The notes under the pieces were generated by a model, which did no database searches, was not told the DNA's origin, and was given only the letters and a program-made list of their open reading frames with translations. This document shows positions 1-12,600 of a stretch of DNA of 58,522 nt, piece after piece; position 1 is the first letter of the stretch, and every line of letters begins with the position of its first letter. This DNA is from Entrophospora sp. SA101. Taxonomy: Eukaryota; Glomeromycota; Glomeromycetes; Entrophosporales; Entrophosporaceae. The stretch is taken from positions 1 through 58,522 of the forward strand of contig CAUDNR010001779.1 of the NCBI GenBank assembly GCA_958430865.1, in the 5' to 3' direction. The translations under genes and the position numbers were made by a program.

Positions 1-1249
1 TTTTTTATGGACAAATTTGGCAAACAATTCAATAATTGGAAATAATTAATAAATATTTATCTTAAAACATATGAAGATTTTTTTTTAATTAAATAATGGT
101 GCAGCAATAATTATATTAATTGGGAAATCTTTTTGTTATTTTTGGGAGATGATAGATATCTAGATAATGTAATATCAATGTTTATATGACAGAATTAGGG
201 TGGCAAATAAATGAAAGAAAGATGAAATGGAAATGGCAAAATGGAAAATCTAAAATTAACAATATTAATAATTATAATATTAATAATTATAATATTAATA
301 ATTATAATATTAATGTGTAATTTTAATACCAACTACCTTATCAGCACTTTAATCAGTCAGTCAGTTAGATATATAGGTCAAAGTAGTGTGTATTAGTTAG
401 TTAGTTAGGTGTATGAGGATAAAAATAAATAAAATGAATAATTTGTCTAATGTGGGAATTTTAATAACCGACTAATTATTATTATCATTACTGACATAAT
501 AGTTGACAACTAAAATCACTTAACAAATTAATCGATGATATAATATTAATAATCCGCAACCGGAATAATTAATTACACGCAGTTGGAATATTTCCATCGC
601 CCAACACACCGACCGTGCTAAAACTTTTAAATAATAAATAAACATTAATTAAAAACTTTAATTTTATTTTTTTTAATCGTATTTACCAAAAAAGTATTCA
701 ATATATCAATATAGTTTATGATGATGAGTTTTTAGTGTGACTTATTTTTCTCCGCACTTAATTAACAATTTTGCATTATCAATAAGTCATATCAGTTTAT
801 TAAATTATAATAAAAAAAAACAGGTAATATCTTCCTCATGCAACAGTTAGTATTAGTGTATTTTATTTTATTTTTTATTTATACAACAAATTTAAATTAA
901 TTAAACAAAGAATATATATAATCTTTATTTTTATTTTATTTATTTATAAGAAAAATTTAAATTATAAAAGCACACGAATATGTTTTCACACAATTTTACA
1001 TTTTTCTTTTCGTCAAACAAAATTATTTAATAAATAAAAAAATCACATTTTATTTTATTTTATTTCGTTTTTATTTTTTTTTATCTTTTATTACTGTTTT
1101 ATTATTATTAATAAAACTACTACTACTACAACTACTTTCAAAATTTATTTTTCTCAAGGATTTTTTATTTTTTAAAAAAGACTGCGTGATATAAAAAAAA
1201 GAAAACATCTTTAATATTGTATTATTTATTTATTTAAAAAATATCAAAA
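1..1249. other. AT-rich intergenic sequence
   Basis: No coding exon is supported here. It contains a short tandem array of a roughly 15-base AATATTAATAATTAT unit at about 258-314, several homopolymer tracts, and pyrimidine-rich sequence just before the gene starting at 1250, which could be its promoter and leader. Confidence 0.5.
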
Positions 1250-1646
1250 ATGTCACAACATTATAACTCACTTTGGTCCATCTCAAACACTAAAGATGTT
1301 AACATTCTTCCAATATTGACAACAACAGCTCATAGTATTTATGAGGGAGTTTTATTATTCTTTATGGCGTTATTCATTTCGATGTTTAGCGCATCTTCTC
1401 TATCTTCTTCCTCGTCAAATAAAAGGTAACTAACTAATTATTATGTTTATATTTTGTTTGAAGTTTGTCTCGTTTTTTTTTTCTTCAATTTATTTACTCG
1501 ATTTTTTTTTTCTTAAAAGTTTCTCAATTGAAAGGTTGATTTTCATACCACAACATAAAACACTTTATAACGTTATAAAATACAACAAATCAAATCATGA
1601 TATGCCACGTACTCGAAATCACATTGGAATGAAGAGTCATCAATAA
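1250..1646 (+). CDS. Small two-exon predicted single-pass membrane protein
   Basis: Two exons, 1250-1425 and 1520-1646, joined across a 94-nt GTAACT...TTAAAAG intron, give 303 nt and an uninterrupted 100-residue protein. The first exon encodes a hydrophilic start (MSQHYNSLWSISNT), then a hydrophobic stretch around residues 36-52 (GVLLFFMALFISMF) followed by a Ser-rich run. The second exon encodes a basic tail ending GMKSHQ. The exon 2 frame opens further upstream and could be mistaken for a gene of its own, but the splice to exon 1 keeps frame and uses a good donor. I do not recognise the family. It could be a tail-anchored or single-pass membrane peptide. There is no close neighbour to inform function. 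Confidence 0.5.
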
Positions 1647-2383
1647 TTAATTAATTAATTAATTAATTAATTAATATATTAAATAAGCAAAATAAATTAA
1701 ATAGTTAGATCGTCATCCATCATTTTCACCATCATTATAATAACAATATCATCATCATCATCATTAATCATCATCATTATAATAATTAAGCATCAATATT
1801 ATAACTTCTTCGGGAACTTGCCTAATTCATCTTGTGGTTGATTGTGAAGATACAAATCAAGTTGAAAACACTATTGATAAAAATCATTTAAATGAAGACA
1901 ATTGATTATCTATTTATATTTATATATTAACATGAATTCAATTTTTTATTTATCCAGTGGTGAAGAAGACAACAATTATCATGTCACATATTCATGAAAG
2001 TTGGCGATACTTTTGAAATTGGCACAATTATGCTAGATACTATTGAAAGAGTAGTCTAAAGATGGTCATTTATATATACTTGAAAAAAATAATAATAATA
2101 TTTCCAATTGTAAGGAAAGGCGAAAATGTTTCATCAAGAAGGAAAAGGCTTATTGATTGTCATATGGATTAAAAATAGAAAAATATTAGCTGACATCAAG
2201 TAATTCAGGAAAAAAATAATAAAAAACTGAGAAATTATTAAATTATCATAATGCTAGAACCTGTCATATTTAATTATTATTGATTGTATTTGTACAATCA
2301 ATCAAATTCAAACCGATTAATATATACTATCTGGTATATAATAAAAAATTATGCACAGAATAAGTAGTGAGTAATAATAATAT
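1647..2383. other. AT-rich intergenic sequence with TTAA and ATC microsatellites
   Basis: A (TTAA)n run lies just after the stop of the preceding gene (about 1643-1676) and (ATC/ATT)n repeats lie near 1715-1800. No open coding exon is supported. Confidence 0.5.
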
Positions 2384-2954
2384 TGTTACCGGAATTAGAC
2401 TTAGACGCAGATATTTTGGCCGAATCTCTTAATTCCGGGATAATTTAATTTTTATTTTAACTGTTAATTATTTTTTTTTATATATTTTCTATTATTAACT
2501 TGTATAATTTAAATTATTTATTTTATTATTATCGTTTATATCCGTGTTACGCTTCGTATTAGTATTAGTATATATTAATTAATTCGTAACACGATAATAT
2601 TTATTAAATTATTTAATTATTAGTGACGATGTACCCATGAACCCAAACGGGCGTGCGAACCCATATAGACTCCAGAACTCAAATGGGCCTATAATCAATT
2701 AACATGTATATAAAGAACTCGAATTTGACCTACTGTAAAGTAACTTTCTAACAAGTTAATTAGTTTCGACTAAGAAAACTAAATAAATAAAATAGTAATA
2801 TTTTATTTAAACAAAACTATTATCTTCCTTAACCAAAATTATTCGCTAATAACCAAATCAATTCGTTGATAACCTATTTATTCTGATCTACACAAATACA
2901 AAAATAATTGTTATCACCCATTAAAACACGCTCACCAAAATTTAATCGGTGACA
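2384..2954. repeat. Candidate solo LTR
   Basis: The 571-bp segment begins TGTTACCGG and ends CGGTGACA, the TG...CA ends with short inverted termini (TGTTACCG/CGGTGACA, one mismatch) typical of LTR retrotransposon long terminal repeats. It contains a TATATAAAG box near 2707. A clear target-site duplication is not visible, and no internal retroelement genes follow on either side, so it would be a solo LTR. A non-LTR origin cannot be excluded. Confidence 0.45.
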
Positions 2955-4150
2955 ATAAATACTATCTATCCTGTACATAAATTTATCTATAAACATATTT
3001 TATTTTTAAACATAATATTAATTTAAAGTCTGGCTTTATTCAAATCAAATTTTTTGAATTTAAGTGGTGATTTGTAATCAAATCATTTTAAAATCTGACA
3101 AAGTAAAATGATGGATAAATTGTATAACATATAATTTAAATCATCATCATGACAGACTAAAAAATTCCAAATGAGAACAATTATATATTTTGGCAATATT
3201 TATGCTTTTAATAAAAAATGTTTTTCAGGTTCTGAAATATATGCATACAGTCAAACTTCGTTTCATTTAAAGTTCACTATACCAAAGTCACTAATCACAC
3301 ATTTCAACAATTCTATATGTTTTTATATGTTTTTAAAAATTAGTAGTAAATATGAATTTAATTATAATTCCTTAAATGAGAAAATTTCACAATTTTGCTT
3401 AGATATTCGCAGAATTAAAATGAGATACAAAATGTTCAAAAAATCTTTATTCTAGATGGAGCTGGAGTTCCTATTTGTAATACAAAATCTTATTTATTCA
3501 CTTTATTTGAATCATTTGAATCATTCATTTTGTTTGTTTTGTTTTGTTTTATTTGAATAGAAACTCTAGTTAAGCAGACTTGAGTTAAAACTTGAATTTA
3601 CAAGTTCAAGCTGTGTTCAAGAAAATATGTCCTTAAACTGTTTTTTAGGCAATGTTACCTATAACATCAAAACTCAAGCTAAGTCAAGTTGAGCTGAATG
3701 TTTGGTTCAGATTGTTCAGAACTTTAGGCTTAATTCAATTTGTTAAGAGCTTTACTCAAAAATTTCAAAAGCACAATACATGATAAATTTCAATGAGAAG
3801 AGCATTCAAAAAATGCCTTGGACTTGGAGCATGTGTTGAGAAGGAAGAAAAGGTTCCTGAATCAATTAATTAATTCCATATATACAATGATTATTAAAAG
3901 ATTTTATTTCTAAAAAAATTATTACATTTATTGATAAATTATTATAATAAATATTTTAATATACTGCAACAAAACCAAACAAAGTGAACATTAGCATTAC
4001 CAAGAATTACAGGGTTTAAAATTTTTTTATTCTAATTCATAACTTTTTGATTATTCAATAAATTCCATACAGAATAATTGAAGTAACCAATCCAAAAATA
4101 TAAGGTCATACTCAGTCTACTTTTTTTTTCATTTTTGTTGTAATTTCAAG
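2955..4150. other. AT-rich intergenic sequence, no supported gene
   Basis: The longest open frame (3171-3455, plus) is low-complexity with no recognisable domain and no supported splice partners. (TTTTG)n-like repeats occur near 3525-3550. I see nothing else that can be supported. Confidence 0.5.
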
Positions 4151-5433
4151 ATTTCAGTTTTAACTTGGTTTATCAAATTTGGCTCCCTTAATTTTTGAAC
4201 TTTGACTTGATCATTTTGGTTTTTTTTGTTTAGCTAATTCTTGAATAAGTTTCTCTAACTTATTCTTTTGTTCTTTGATTATAAACTGAAGTTCTTCAAT
4301 GATTTCTTGTTGTACATAGTTGTTTTCTTCATTTCAACTTAAATGATTGATTCGTTTTTCTAAGTTATCAATGTTATCTTCTAAACATTTTATCTTCAGT
4401 ATTTAGTTGATGATGTTGATTATCTTTATTAGTTATTTCATTATCTTTTTCTTTTCTGTAACTTTCATAGTCTGTTTCTTGATTTTTATTCAATTTTTCA
4501 AGTCAGTTGTTTTCTTTCTGAAATTTTTGTTTCTTGATCTTTCATTTGGATTTCTCCTCATTCATGATTACTTCAGATAACTTATTGATACCTTTTAAGT
4601 TTTCAAATTCCTTCTTTAAATTTATTATCTTATTCTTATGATCTACTATTTCTTTTTGTAAACTTTGGTTTTTCTTTTGATAATCACTTATTTCTTGTTC
4701 AACTATTTCTTTACCTATTTCAATTGTTTGTTTTAGTTCTTTATTTTCTTTATTTTGTTGTGAATTTTCTCATCTTAATTGCAAAATTTCATTAGAGAAT
4801 TCTTCCCTTTGCTGTTCATATTTGTCATTTGATAGACGAACAGAATGATATCATTCATAGTAGTCATTATCTCTTCATGGATTTTTCTTTCCTCTTCAAT
4901 TTTATTTTTGAGATTTTCAATGTCTTCATGAGCTAAGTTTACATGTTCATTTGATTCATTTAATCTCTGTTTATTTTCTTGGTTTTAATCATCAAGATTT
5001 TCTACTTGTTGTTTAATTCTTTGTGATTTTTTCTTTCTCTTTCATAAAATTCAATATTAATTTTATTAATATTTATTTCATCTAGTAAAGTACTTATTGC
5101 TGCAGATAAAGTCGTTCATAAATGAGAAACTATTTTATTAACACCTTCTGGATTTATTTCTTCTTGTTCATCTAAAGCACTGAACTTATTGAAAATTTTG
5201 TTGCTTAATTCTTCAAGTCTCTTAATGTAATTAAAATCATCAGTTTCACCATTAATTTCTTCTTTAATTGCTGCAATATAACTATCAGGACAATTGTTCC
5301 ACATGTTCAAAGTGCTATCTGCTGAAAATCTAATATTATCTTTCAATGTGTACTCATATTCAAGAAAATCTCTAAATTCTTTAACAACTTGAATTGTTTT
5401 CTTTTCATCTTCATTCAATTCTTCTAAATTCAT
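4150..5433 (-). pseudogene. Decayed coiled-coil protein gene
   Basis: An intact 105-residue open frame at 5116-5433 begins MNLEELNEDEKKTIQVVKEF and ends in a stop at 5116-5118. Beyond that stop the same strand keeps encoding Glu/Lys/Asn-rich heptad-like sequence for almost 1 kb, broken by several stops and frameshifts. That is the picture of a long coiled-coil ORF that has decayed. The N-terminal 105 residues are acidic and not a coiled coil, and might form a small head domain. Family unknown. An intact short protein from 5116-5433 alone is possible but less likely. Confidence 0.5.
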
Positions 5434-5528
5434 AATGTTGATTTTTTAAATCAATTAATGATTTTTTGTATTAAGAATTATTCTCATATAAAAATGTAAA
5501 CAAGAAACTCATTTATATCAGATCCACT

Positions 5529-5720
5529 ATGGAATCCAAGAATTATAGTACTATTAGAAGCATCTTAAAAAAAGAACAAGGTGAGAAAATTGCACCTTAC
5601 ATTTTCAAAATAAATGATACTCAGACACTTGAAGCTTATCTAAGAAAAGAAAGGATTACCTATGAAATTTATCAAGAAGAAAGAAAAATAATAAATGTTG
5701 GGGAAAAGAAAGCAGGATGA
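5529..5720 (+). CDS. Short hypothetical protein, divergent to the coiled-coil remnant
   Basis: A 63-residue open frame starts MESKNYSTIRSILKKEQGEK and is charged, with no membrane segment. Its start lies 95 bp from the start of the decayed coiled-coil gene on the other strand, so the two may have shared a promoter region. No domain is recognised. It may be a fragment of a transposon-borne gene rather than a host gene. Confidence 0.3.
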   Translation: MESKNYSTIRSILKKEQGEKIAPYIFKINDTQTLEAYLRKERITYEIYQEERKIINVGEKKAG

Positions 5721-5977
5721 GGATGTACAATTGCAAAACAAAAGACAGAAATCTCTGGGCAAAAAAGCCTAATGCAAAGTTACCATTATTTTGATTTTTT
5801 CAATAAAATTTTTAAATTCAATACCAATTATAATGTTTCATTCCAACTATAACTTTTTTTTTTGTGATTGAAACCTGATTTTTTTTTTCTTATTTTTTTT
5901 TTGCTTAAAACTTACTATATTAATAAGTAATCATGACCAAAAAAGAATGTTTTAATTGTCACAATACAAAAGAAGGC

Positions 5978-7060
5978 TTAATTCGCAATTCGTGATAAAC
6001 GGAAAGGATCGACATACGTTTTAATATATAGTAAAATGCGGGGATAATAAACATAATAAATTACTTAGTAAAAATAATATTGAGCTGATTTTAATTTTAA
6101 AAATTTTAAAATGACTAACCATCCCAATTTAACTGTAAATCTCATTTCAATAGGCAAAATAAAGCCACATTTGCACTATGGCATAGATTCAAGAGAATGG
6201 TGGGTTATGAAGAGTAAAAGTAAACCAGAAGAAAGTGCGTTACTTTATCCAAAGGAGAGTTGGTTGGGAAATAAGTATAGAACAAAATGGCAGACAATAC
6301 TATACATGTATTACTGAAGACAATGAAAATAGTAATTTATTACCAGGATATAGATGTCGTTCTGGGTGCAAGTTTAACCAATGCCATCAACAGGTTTAAA
6401 TCAGTAGTTTTTTCCAAATAAAACAATAAACAAAAAAATTTTTTATATTCTATATTTAAATATATTAAAGCACATCATCATTAAAATCTATGTCTCAAAT
6501 TACCAATTATTCTTTAGAACCAGGTATGGGATTGGATAAATTAAAGAAAGATGATATTAAAAAATTGTTGGATCAAAGAGACCTAAGTTATGATGAAAAA
6601 AATAATTGATCAGATTTAGTTGTACTTTTAAGAACAAACATTGAATTTGAAACAGATAATAAAATAGAAGGTAATAAAATTATTTTTCTAAACACCTAAA
6701 AACTTGGCTAATTATATGTTTTTATTATCTAGAAGCAAAGAAAAGAATGGACTTAGATGTAATAATGGATGATAAAGATGATATAGATAATTTACAATCA
6801 AAAAAAAAAAAAGAACTTATCTATTATAGAAGAACAATTTGATAATGCTGAAAAACATATAATAACAAGGTATTTGGGAAAATTTGATAAAATTCTTGTG
6901 TTGAAACCCTAATGATTTATTTATGTGTCCATTTATTTATATAGAAATTACTTCCCACTTGACTGGGCTTTGAAAGAAAATCAGGAATTTGGAAAGAAAG
7001 GTGGTGGAAATCATATGTCTGATAAAGTAGTTGAGTTATTAAAACCTTTTGACTTTCGCA
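5978..7060 (+). mobile_element. Truncated transposon copy with SAP-type domain (plus orientation)
   Basis: The copy starts with a terminal motif (TTAATTCGCAATTCG, then a run resembling AAACGGAAAGG) that recurs at 9661 and 13639. It carries remnants of an exon beginning MTNHPNLTVNLISIGK (6111) with a frameshift before a Cys-rich stretch near 6300-6395. A donor after CCATCAACAG (6392) is followed by an acceptor before AACCAGGTATGGG, leading into a SAP-like segment (GMGLDKLKKDDIKKLLDQRD) at about 6520-6680. The SAP part has an in-frame TGA at 6607 where the inverted relative at 10639 has CGA. Homology to 10190-10760 (opposite strand) ends at about 7060, where it runs into another decayed gene. 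It is not functional. Confidence 0.65.
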
Positions 7061-7084
7061 CAGTTGCAAAACTCTCTAGTTTTG

Positions 7085-9024
7085 GAAACCAACACTAGCA
7101 TCAACAGCTTTGCACTAGCTTGAAGAACCAGTTTCGACAGTGTTCCTCCACCCTCAGCAAATATCACTTTGATTAAATTTTGGTGCATGTCTCTTAAAGT
7201 TTTCTGTACTTTTAGAGTGTTTGAAAAGACCTTGGAAGTGTCTTCAATTTTTGAACCAGTACACTCGCAGAGAGAAAATTCTCAACCCCAACATAATTCT
7301 TTACCTAAATCATGCCTCTATAAATCAAATTAATAAGTGTATTAACATTGATAATAACTTCTAAGAATCTTCTATACCATAAACATCCAATCCAAGTGAT
7401 AGCCCTCTGTATTACTTGGTGCATCTATCGCATCTGCTCGGCGGTTTCTGGAAGCTCTTGATACAACCTCTCCGCTTAACCAAACAAAGCGTAAACATTA
7501 TTATCAATGATAAAAAATTGAAAAAATAACAAAAACTTACAAATGACTATCCAGAATAGTATTGAAGCATGAAAAGATGTGCCTCTTTATAAATATATCA
7601 ATATCCCATTCAGAATTAGGTCACTGAGCGATCCCTTTTGCAATCATTTCACATCTAAATGAAATTATTACATAAGAATTTTTAAAACATATAATTTGGT
7701 ACTTAAATGTTAAAACTTACGTAAATCGAATTAAATCAAGAATGAAAGCAACATCCGAGTTCGTATGATCGTCAACTGTCAATGGTGAGATTTCCTTATG
7801 CTTATCTATTTCATTGGAATCTTTTTCATCACCAAATAAATTGTTCAGCTCAGGTGCTTTTTGCTCTTTTTTATTTTCTAATAATTTTTGAAGTTCAAGA
7901 ATAGCACCGTATGTCCCTTTTGGTCTCACTATTTCACCAATAGTGCGAAGTTGATCATTGTCAAGCTGGGAACCAAAGGAGATGCATTAATAAATTTAAA
8001 ATAAAGAATTTAAATTAATTTTTATTGTTTACCTTCTCAAGAGACTGTAGGAGACTCTCGGGTGCAGGTTCTACTGTGGTCCAATCTTCTAGAAGAGATG
8101 AAAATTTTTCATTAATCTCTGATAATTCATATTCTGTTATAATAGTCGTAATTTTTGAATCAGATAGATCTATGATCTTCCACCAGATTGGTCTAAAAAA
8201 TTTATTAGAACATGGAGGCACAATTATCAAATAAATCAATGCTTATTGAACACTTACTCTAAAGATAATTCATATTGAATCCTTTTATCATTACAATTAA
8301 AAGCATTGTAAATTAATGAATCACGCTTGTGTGCTATTTTATCTAACCAACTTGGTTTCGGTGTATCAAATTCCCATTCAACAGAGGGTTCTTCATCAAA
8401 TAAAACCTATGTATGCATTCACAACATTCCTATAAGAGAAGGTTTTTTTTTATTTTGCAAAAATCAATGTGAATACAAGTACCTCAAATGGATCTGAAAG
8501 TTCTTCATCTTTATGTTGACGTTTGTATGAATGATCATCTTCCACATCAAGTGGTCTAGTAACTTTCTCATGTTCCTTTCCCTTCTCTGAATTGGATGTT
8601 TCTTGTAATTGATCAATAAATATTTGATTTTCTTGCTGATCCTAAAAAATTTTGGTAAGTTCATTGGTCTATTGTAAATACTGGTTTCAGATTTTCATAA
8701 CCTTACCTTTAAAACTGTAACTGTGTATGTGGATGTGACATTTACTCATGCCTCCTCATGATATTCAAGATCTTTAACGAATAGTTTAACTTCGGTGGTG
8801 AAAAACATTGAGTCAAAGTTCAATAAAATCTTTGTTGCCTTGCTTTTGGCATTTACATGAATATTACAATTGTCTTTATATTTAGATAATATTGCATATA
8901 GATCTTCCTTGAAATCTTTGATTGTAGCAACTGATAATTTCAAGTTCAATCGTGAAAATTCTAGGATTCCAAGGATCGACCAATCTTTGTTTTTTGTTTT
9001 ATCAAGATATTGTGTTATGGTCAT
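7085..9024 (-). pseudogene. Decayed multi-exon gene of a Rhizophagus-type multicopy family
   Basis: On the minus strand successive exon-like blocks can be read from 9024 (MTITQYLDKTKNKDW) down to about 7085, with plausible introns between about 8706 and 8663, 8407 and 8260, 8032 and 7968, 7718 and 7655, and 7540 and 7490. Recognisable pieces are FFTTEVKLFVKDLEYHEEA, RPIWWKIIDLSDSK, RPKGTYGAILELQKLLENKK, and near the 3' end SKVFSNTLKVQKTLRDMH and FAEGGGTLSKLVLQAS. The reading is broken by in-frame TGA codons at 8746-8748, 7621-7623 and 7282-7284 and by a one-base frameshift near 7425. From memory such proteins are numerous and uncharacterised in Rhizophagus. The molecular function is unknown. 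Confidence 0.6.
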
Positions 9025-9088
9025 CCGGAAAATATAAAAAAATTTTACACATGTCAATTGTAAGTTTAATAATAAAAAAGTGTAAAAC

Positions 9089-9148
9089 TTACGTCGGCAC
9101 TGTAAGATTTACACAATATTACGTCGGCATCATAAGATTTATGCAATT
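9089..9148. repeat. 30-bp imperfect tandem repeat (two units)
   Basis: Two adjacent units at 9089-9118 and 9119-9148 share TTACGTCGGCA followed by TAAGATTTA and CAAT with a few transitions. It lies just upstream of the decayed gene on the minus strand. No function is visible. Confidence 0.6.
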
Positions 9149-9244
9149 TTATGCTAAATTAATTTCCTGATGGTGGATTCAAACATCTAAAAATAATTAG
9201 TGCAATTATTAGTTATTTATCTTTTAATAAAGAGAAATAGTAAT

Positions 9245-9508
9245 GTTTACAGTCAACTGTATACTGGAAAACAGCATACTGGAACAAAGGCCTTAAACAC
9301 GTATGCCTAAGGACAGCCCAACAGACTGCCTCCAAGCATCTGAATGTAGGACGGGGTGGCCTAACAACAGTAGGTATAGTAAACGCATCCTGGAAAACAG
9401 CATACTGGAACATGAACCTTAAACGCATATGCCCAACAGACTGCCTCCAAGCATCTGAACGTAGGACGGGGTGGCCTAACGACAGTAGGGATACGCGTGA
9501 CTGTAAAC
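9245..9508. mobile_element. 264-bp GC-richer TIR element with internal duplication
   Basis: The segment is bounded by inverted termini GTTTACAGTCA (9245) and TGACTGTAAAC (9498-9508). Inside, a unit of about 126 bp is repeated in tandem. Both units hold CTGGAAAACAGCATACTGG (from 9264 and 9390) and a shared block around GCCTCCAAGCATCTGAA and GTAGGACGGGGTGGCC. Base composition is clearly richer in GC than the surroundings. It has no coding capacity, so a MITE-like or SINE-like mobile element is likely. A target-site duplication is not obvious. Confidence 0.55.
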
Positions 9509-9660
9509 TCTACCAAAGTTCAAAGAGCTACAAAGGTATAGAAGAAGATTGACCTTATTTTTTTACATTATATTCGAAAGTAGAATACGAGTCAGTATTT
9601 TTTTAAACTGTATCAACAATCAGCGATCAGCTCATTTCGTGTCACAATCTCATCTCATCA

Positions 9661-12600
9661 ATTCGCAGAAACGGAAAGAAATTACATAATAGTAATAATG
9701 CAGATCGGGGCAAAATTTCTTGATTTTATAAAATAATTTTTATCACGTAACTTTTATCTCCTGCTGACACAAAACCTTATTATCAAGTACCACACTCATG
9801 CATAATAAAAAACATTAGTATAATCTATAATTTTTTTTCTTGTTAAGAAACTATACATTTATTTTTTTACTACTAAAGCACAAATTCAAAATCAGCTCAG
9901 GATTATGGGTAGAAAAACATACTATTAAAATAAATTCACTTATTATGATTTACTTGAGAAAAGTAATAAAAACTATTTATTTAGTTATTTTATTTGTTTT
10001 TTTAGCAATTTCTAGCTTGTGCTGTCGGAATACCTACTAATACAATTTTCAATTGTACTTAATTTTGGCATGTCAATTACTTCCAACTCACCTATTTCCA
10101 CGTTTTTTTTCAATTCTTCAAGCATTTCTTTAGGTGTATATCATTCACTTTTACATGCATCACCTGTATGAAAAAAGGTCTTTAATAACTCAACTACTTT
10201 ATCGGACATATGTTTTCCACCACCTTTCTTTCCAAATTCCTGGTTTTCTTTTAAAGCCCAGCCAAGCGGGAAGTAATTTCTATATAGATAAATGGACATA
10301 AATAATTTCTATATAAATAAATGGACGCATAAATAAATCATTAGAGTTTCAACACAATCAAATTTCCCAAATACCTTGTTGCTATATGTTTTTCAGCATT
10401 ATCAAATTGTTCTTCTATAATAGATAAGTCTTTTTTTTTTTTTTTTTCTTGGTTGTAAATTATCTATATCATCTTTATCATCCACTATTACATCTAAGTC
10501 CATTCTTTTCTTTGCTTCTAGATAATAAAAACATAATTAGCCAAGTTGGTAGATATTTAGAAAAATAATTTTATTACCTTCTATTTTATTATCTGTTTCA
10601 AATTCAATGTTTGCTCTTAAAAGTGCAACTAAATCTGATCGATTATTTTTTTCATCATAATTCAGGCCTCTTTGATCCAACATTTTTTTAATATCATCTT
10701 TCTTTAATTTATCCAATCCCATACCTGGTTCTAAAAAATAAGTGGTAATTTGAGACATAGATTTTAATAATGATGTATTTTAATATATTTGAATATGGAA
10801 AATAAAAACTTTTTTTTATTTATTGTTTTATTTAGAAGAAATTACTAATTCAAACCTGTTGATGGCGTTGGTGTTATCCATTGAGCCTGGGAGTCAGTAT
10901 GTGTGGAAATTTGAGGATTTGGCCTATGTTGTTCGCCTCCCTTCATTGATTTACGAATGTTTTCAGGAGAGAAATCATTCCATTTTCCAAAATTTGGAAG
11001 AGCTCTACCACGAACAAAACCAGAAAACTCTCCTTCAACTGGCCATTGGAATTCAAACCAATTTGAAATTCCAGGAATTATAGGTTTTTTTTCTTCTTTG
11101 TGCTTACAATCAGGCTCAATATTTGCAATTGATGTTCCATTAATCTCTTTGGCAGCTTCTACTATATCTTGTCCTTCAGATATATTATGTCCAAGCCTAA
11201 CATATCTTTTAATTGCATGTGATACCTGTGGAATTAAGGGAAAGATAAGTAATTAATTTTATTTATAATAAATTTATTATTAGCAATTAATTATAAACCT
11301 GAGCATGATGTGAATCTATCGTTGTTTTGGCTTCCCCTGCTTCCAAAAAGGTCCAACTATGAACATCCACCTCATACCAAATTTTCCAATTTGCAATCAT
11401 AGCCATCAATTCGGAGCAATGATAATGTGCACCATTATCAGATAGAATTTTTATCCATTTTGGTTTTTTTTCAAGGGTGTTAAATACAACTTCAAAACAT
11501 GAGGCAGTAAACCAAGCATCTTGGGCTGTATCTGAGGACCAGTGATCAAAAGCTTGAATTTCTAAATCATTGTTATGTTTGGTGTAAACTAACATTGAAT
11601 GTAGAGTCCATCCAGATTTCCCATAAAAATCAGATTTTGCTTCACAAGCTGACTGTGGTAAAATCTTCATTTTATAATCAACTACAATGATTGCACCCTC
11701 CTCATCAAGAGGAAGCAAGTTAGCATTAAATTGAGCATTAAGGTATGTCTTTCTTGTCTGGTGTGACCAATAATATTGAAGCTTATTTCTGTTATTAATA
11801 ATTTGTTCTAAATCATTTGGCATAACCTGCATTAGTTGATGAAACCATTTTGATATCTTATTGCATTGGTTACAGTTAGAAATATGGGGATTGGCATATT
11901 GTCCAAAAGCATATGGAAGACAATGCTCAAGACATTCAACATGATAAGTATTTCCTAGGCAATCCACTTCAAGTTCTTTTTCATATTCACATTTTAAATG
12001 ACGTTGGATTGATTCAAGTTCTGCAATTAATTGATTCTAACAATATATGAAATTATTTCAGTATTTAATTGTTAAATATAACTATTATAAAGCATTTACT
12101 CACCTGATGATCTTTTTCATTTATTCTCCCTGATATTAGGATTTTCACATCATCAAATACACCATACCCATACTCAAAACAAATGCCACACAAACCTCCC
12201 ATATCTTCCTTATATACAAAAGAACCATCATTCAAGCGTTTTAAAAATGATGTCCTTTTCATTCCAGATGGATGTAGTTCAAAGTATTTTCTCCACAATG
12301 TTTCTTTTTGATCTTTCAAATATTTTACAGGATCACCAGTTTTTTCATTTACTCTATAAGAACTTAAATTGACAATATTTTTGTCAGCAAAAAAAATTTC
12401 AAATTGTCTTTTAGCTTCTTCAGTAATTCAAACTCTTGTAATTATTGGTTTTTCAACTCCTGCACATCCTGGACCATTAACTTTGGAATGCAATCTTGCT
12501 TTGGATATTGTTTTAGATGACACCTATTTTATTCAGAGAAGTATAAATTGTTGCAATTTAATCATTAACGGCATTACTATCAAGAAAGAATGTTATGATG

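Noticed and set aside
10823..11256. Plus-strand frames within transposon copy A
   Set aside because: They are antisense to the Trp-rich exon of the transposase gene, which has consistent splice sites and homologues.
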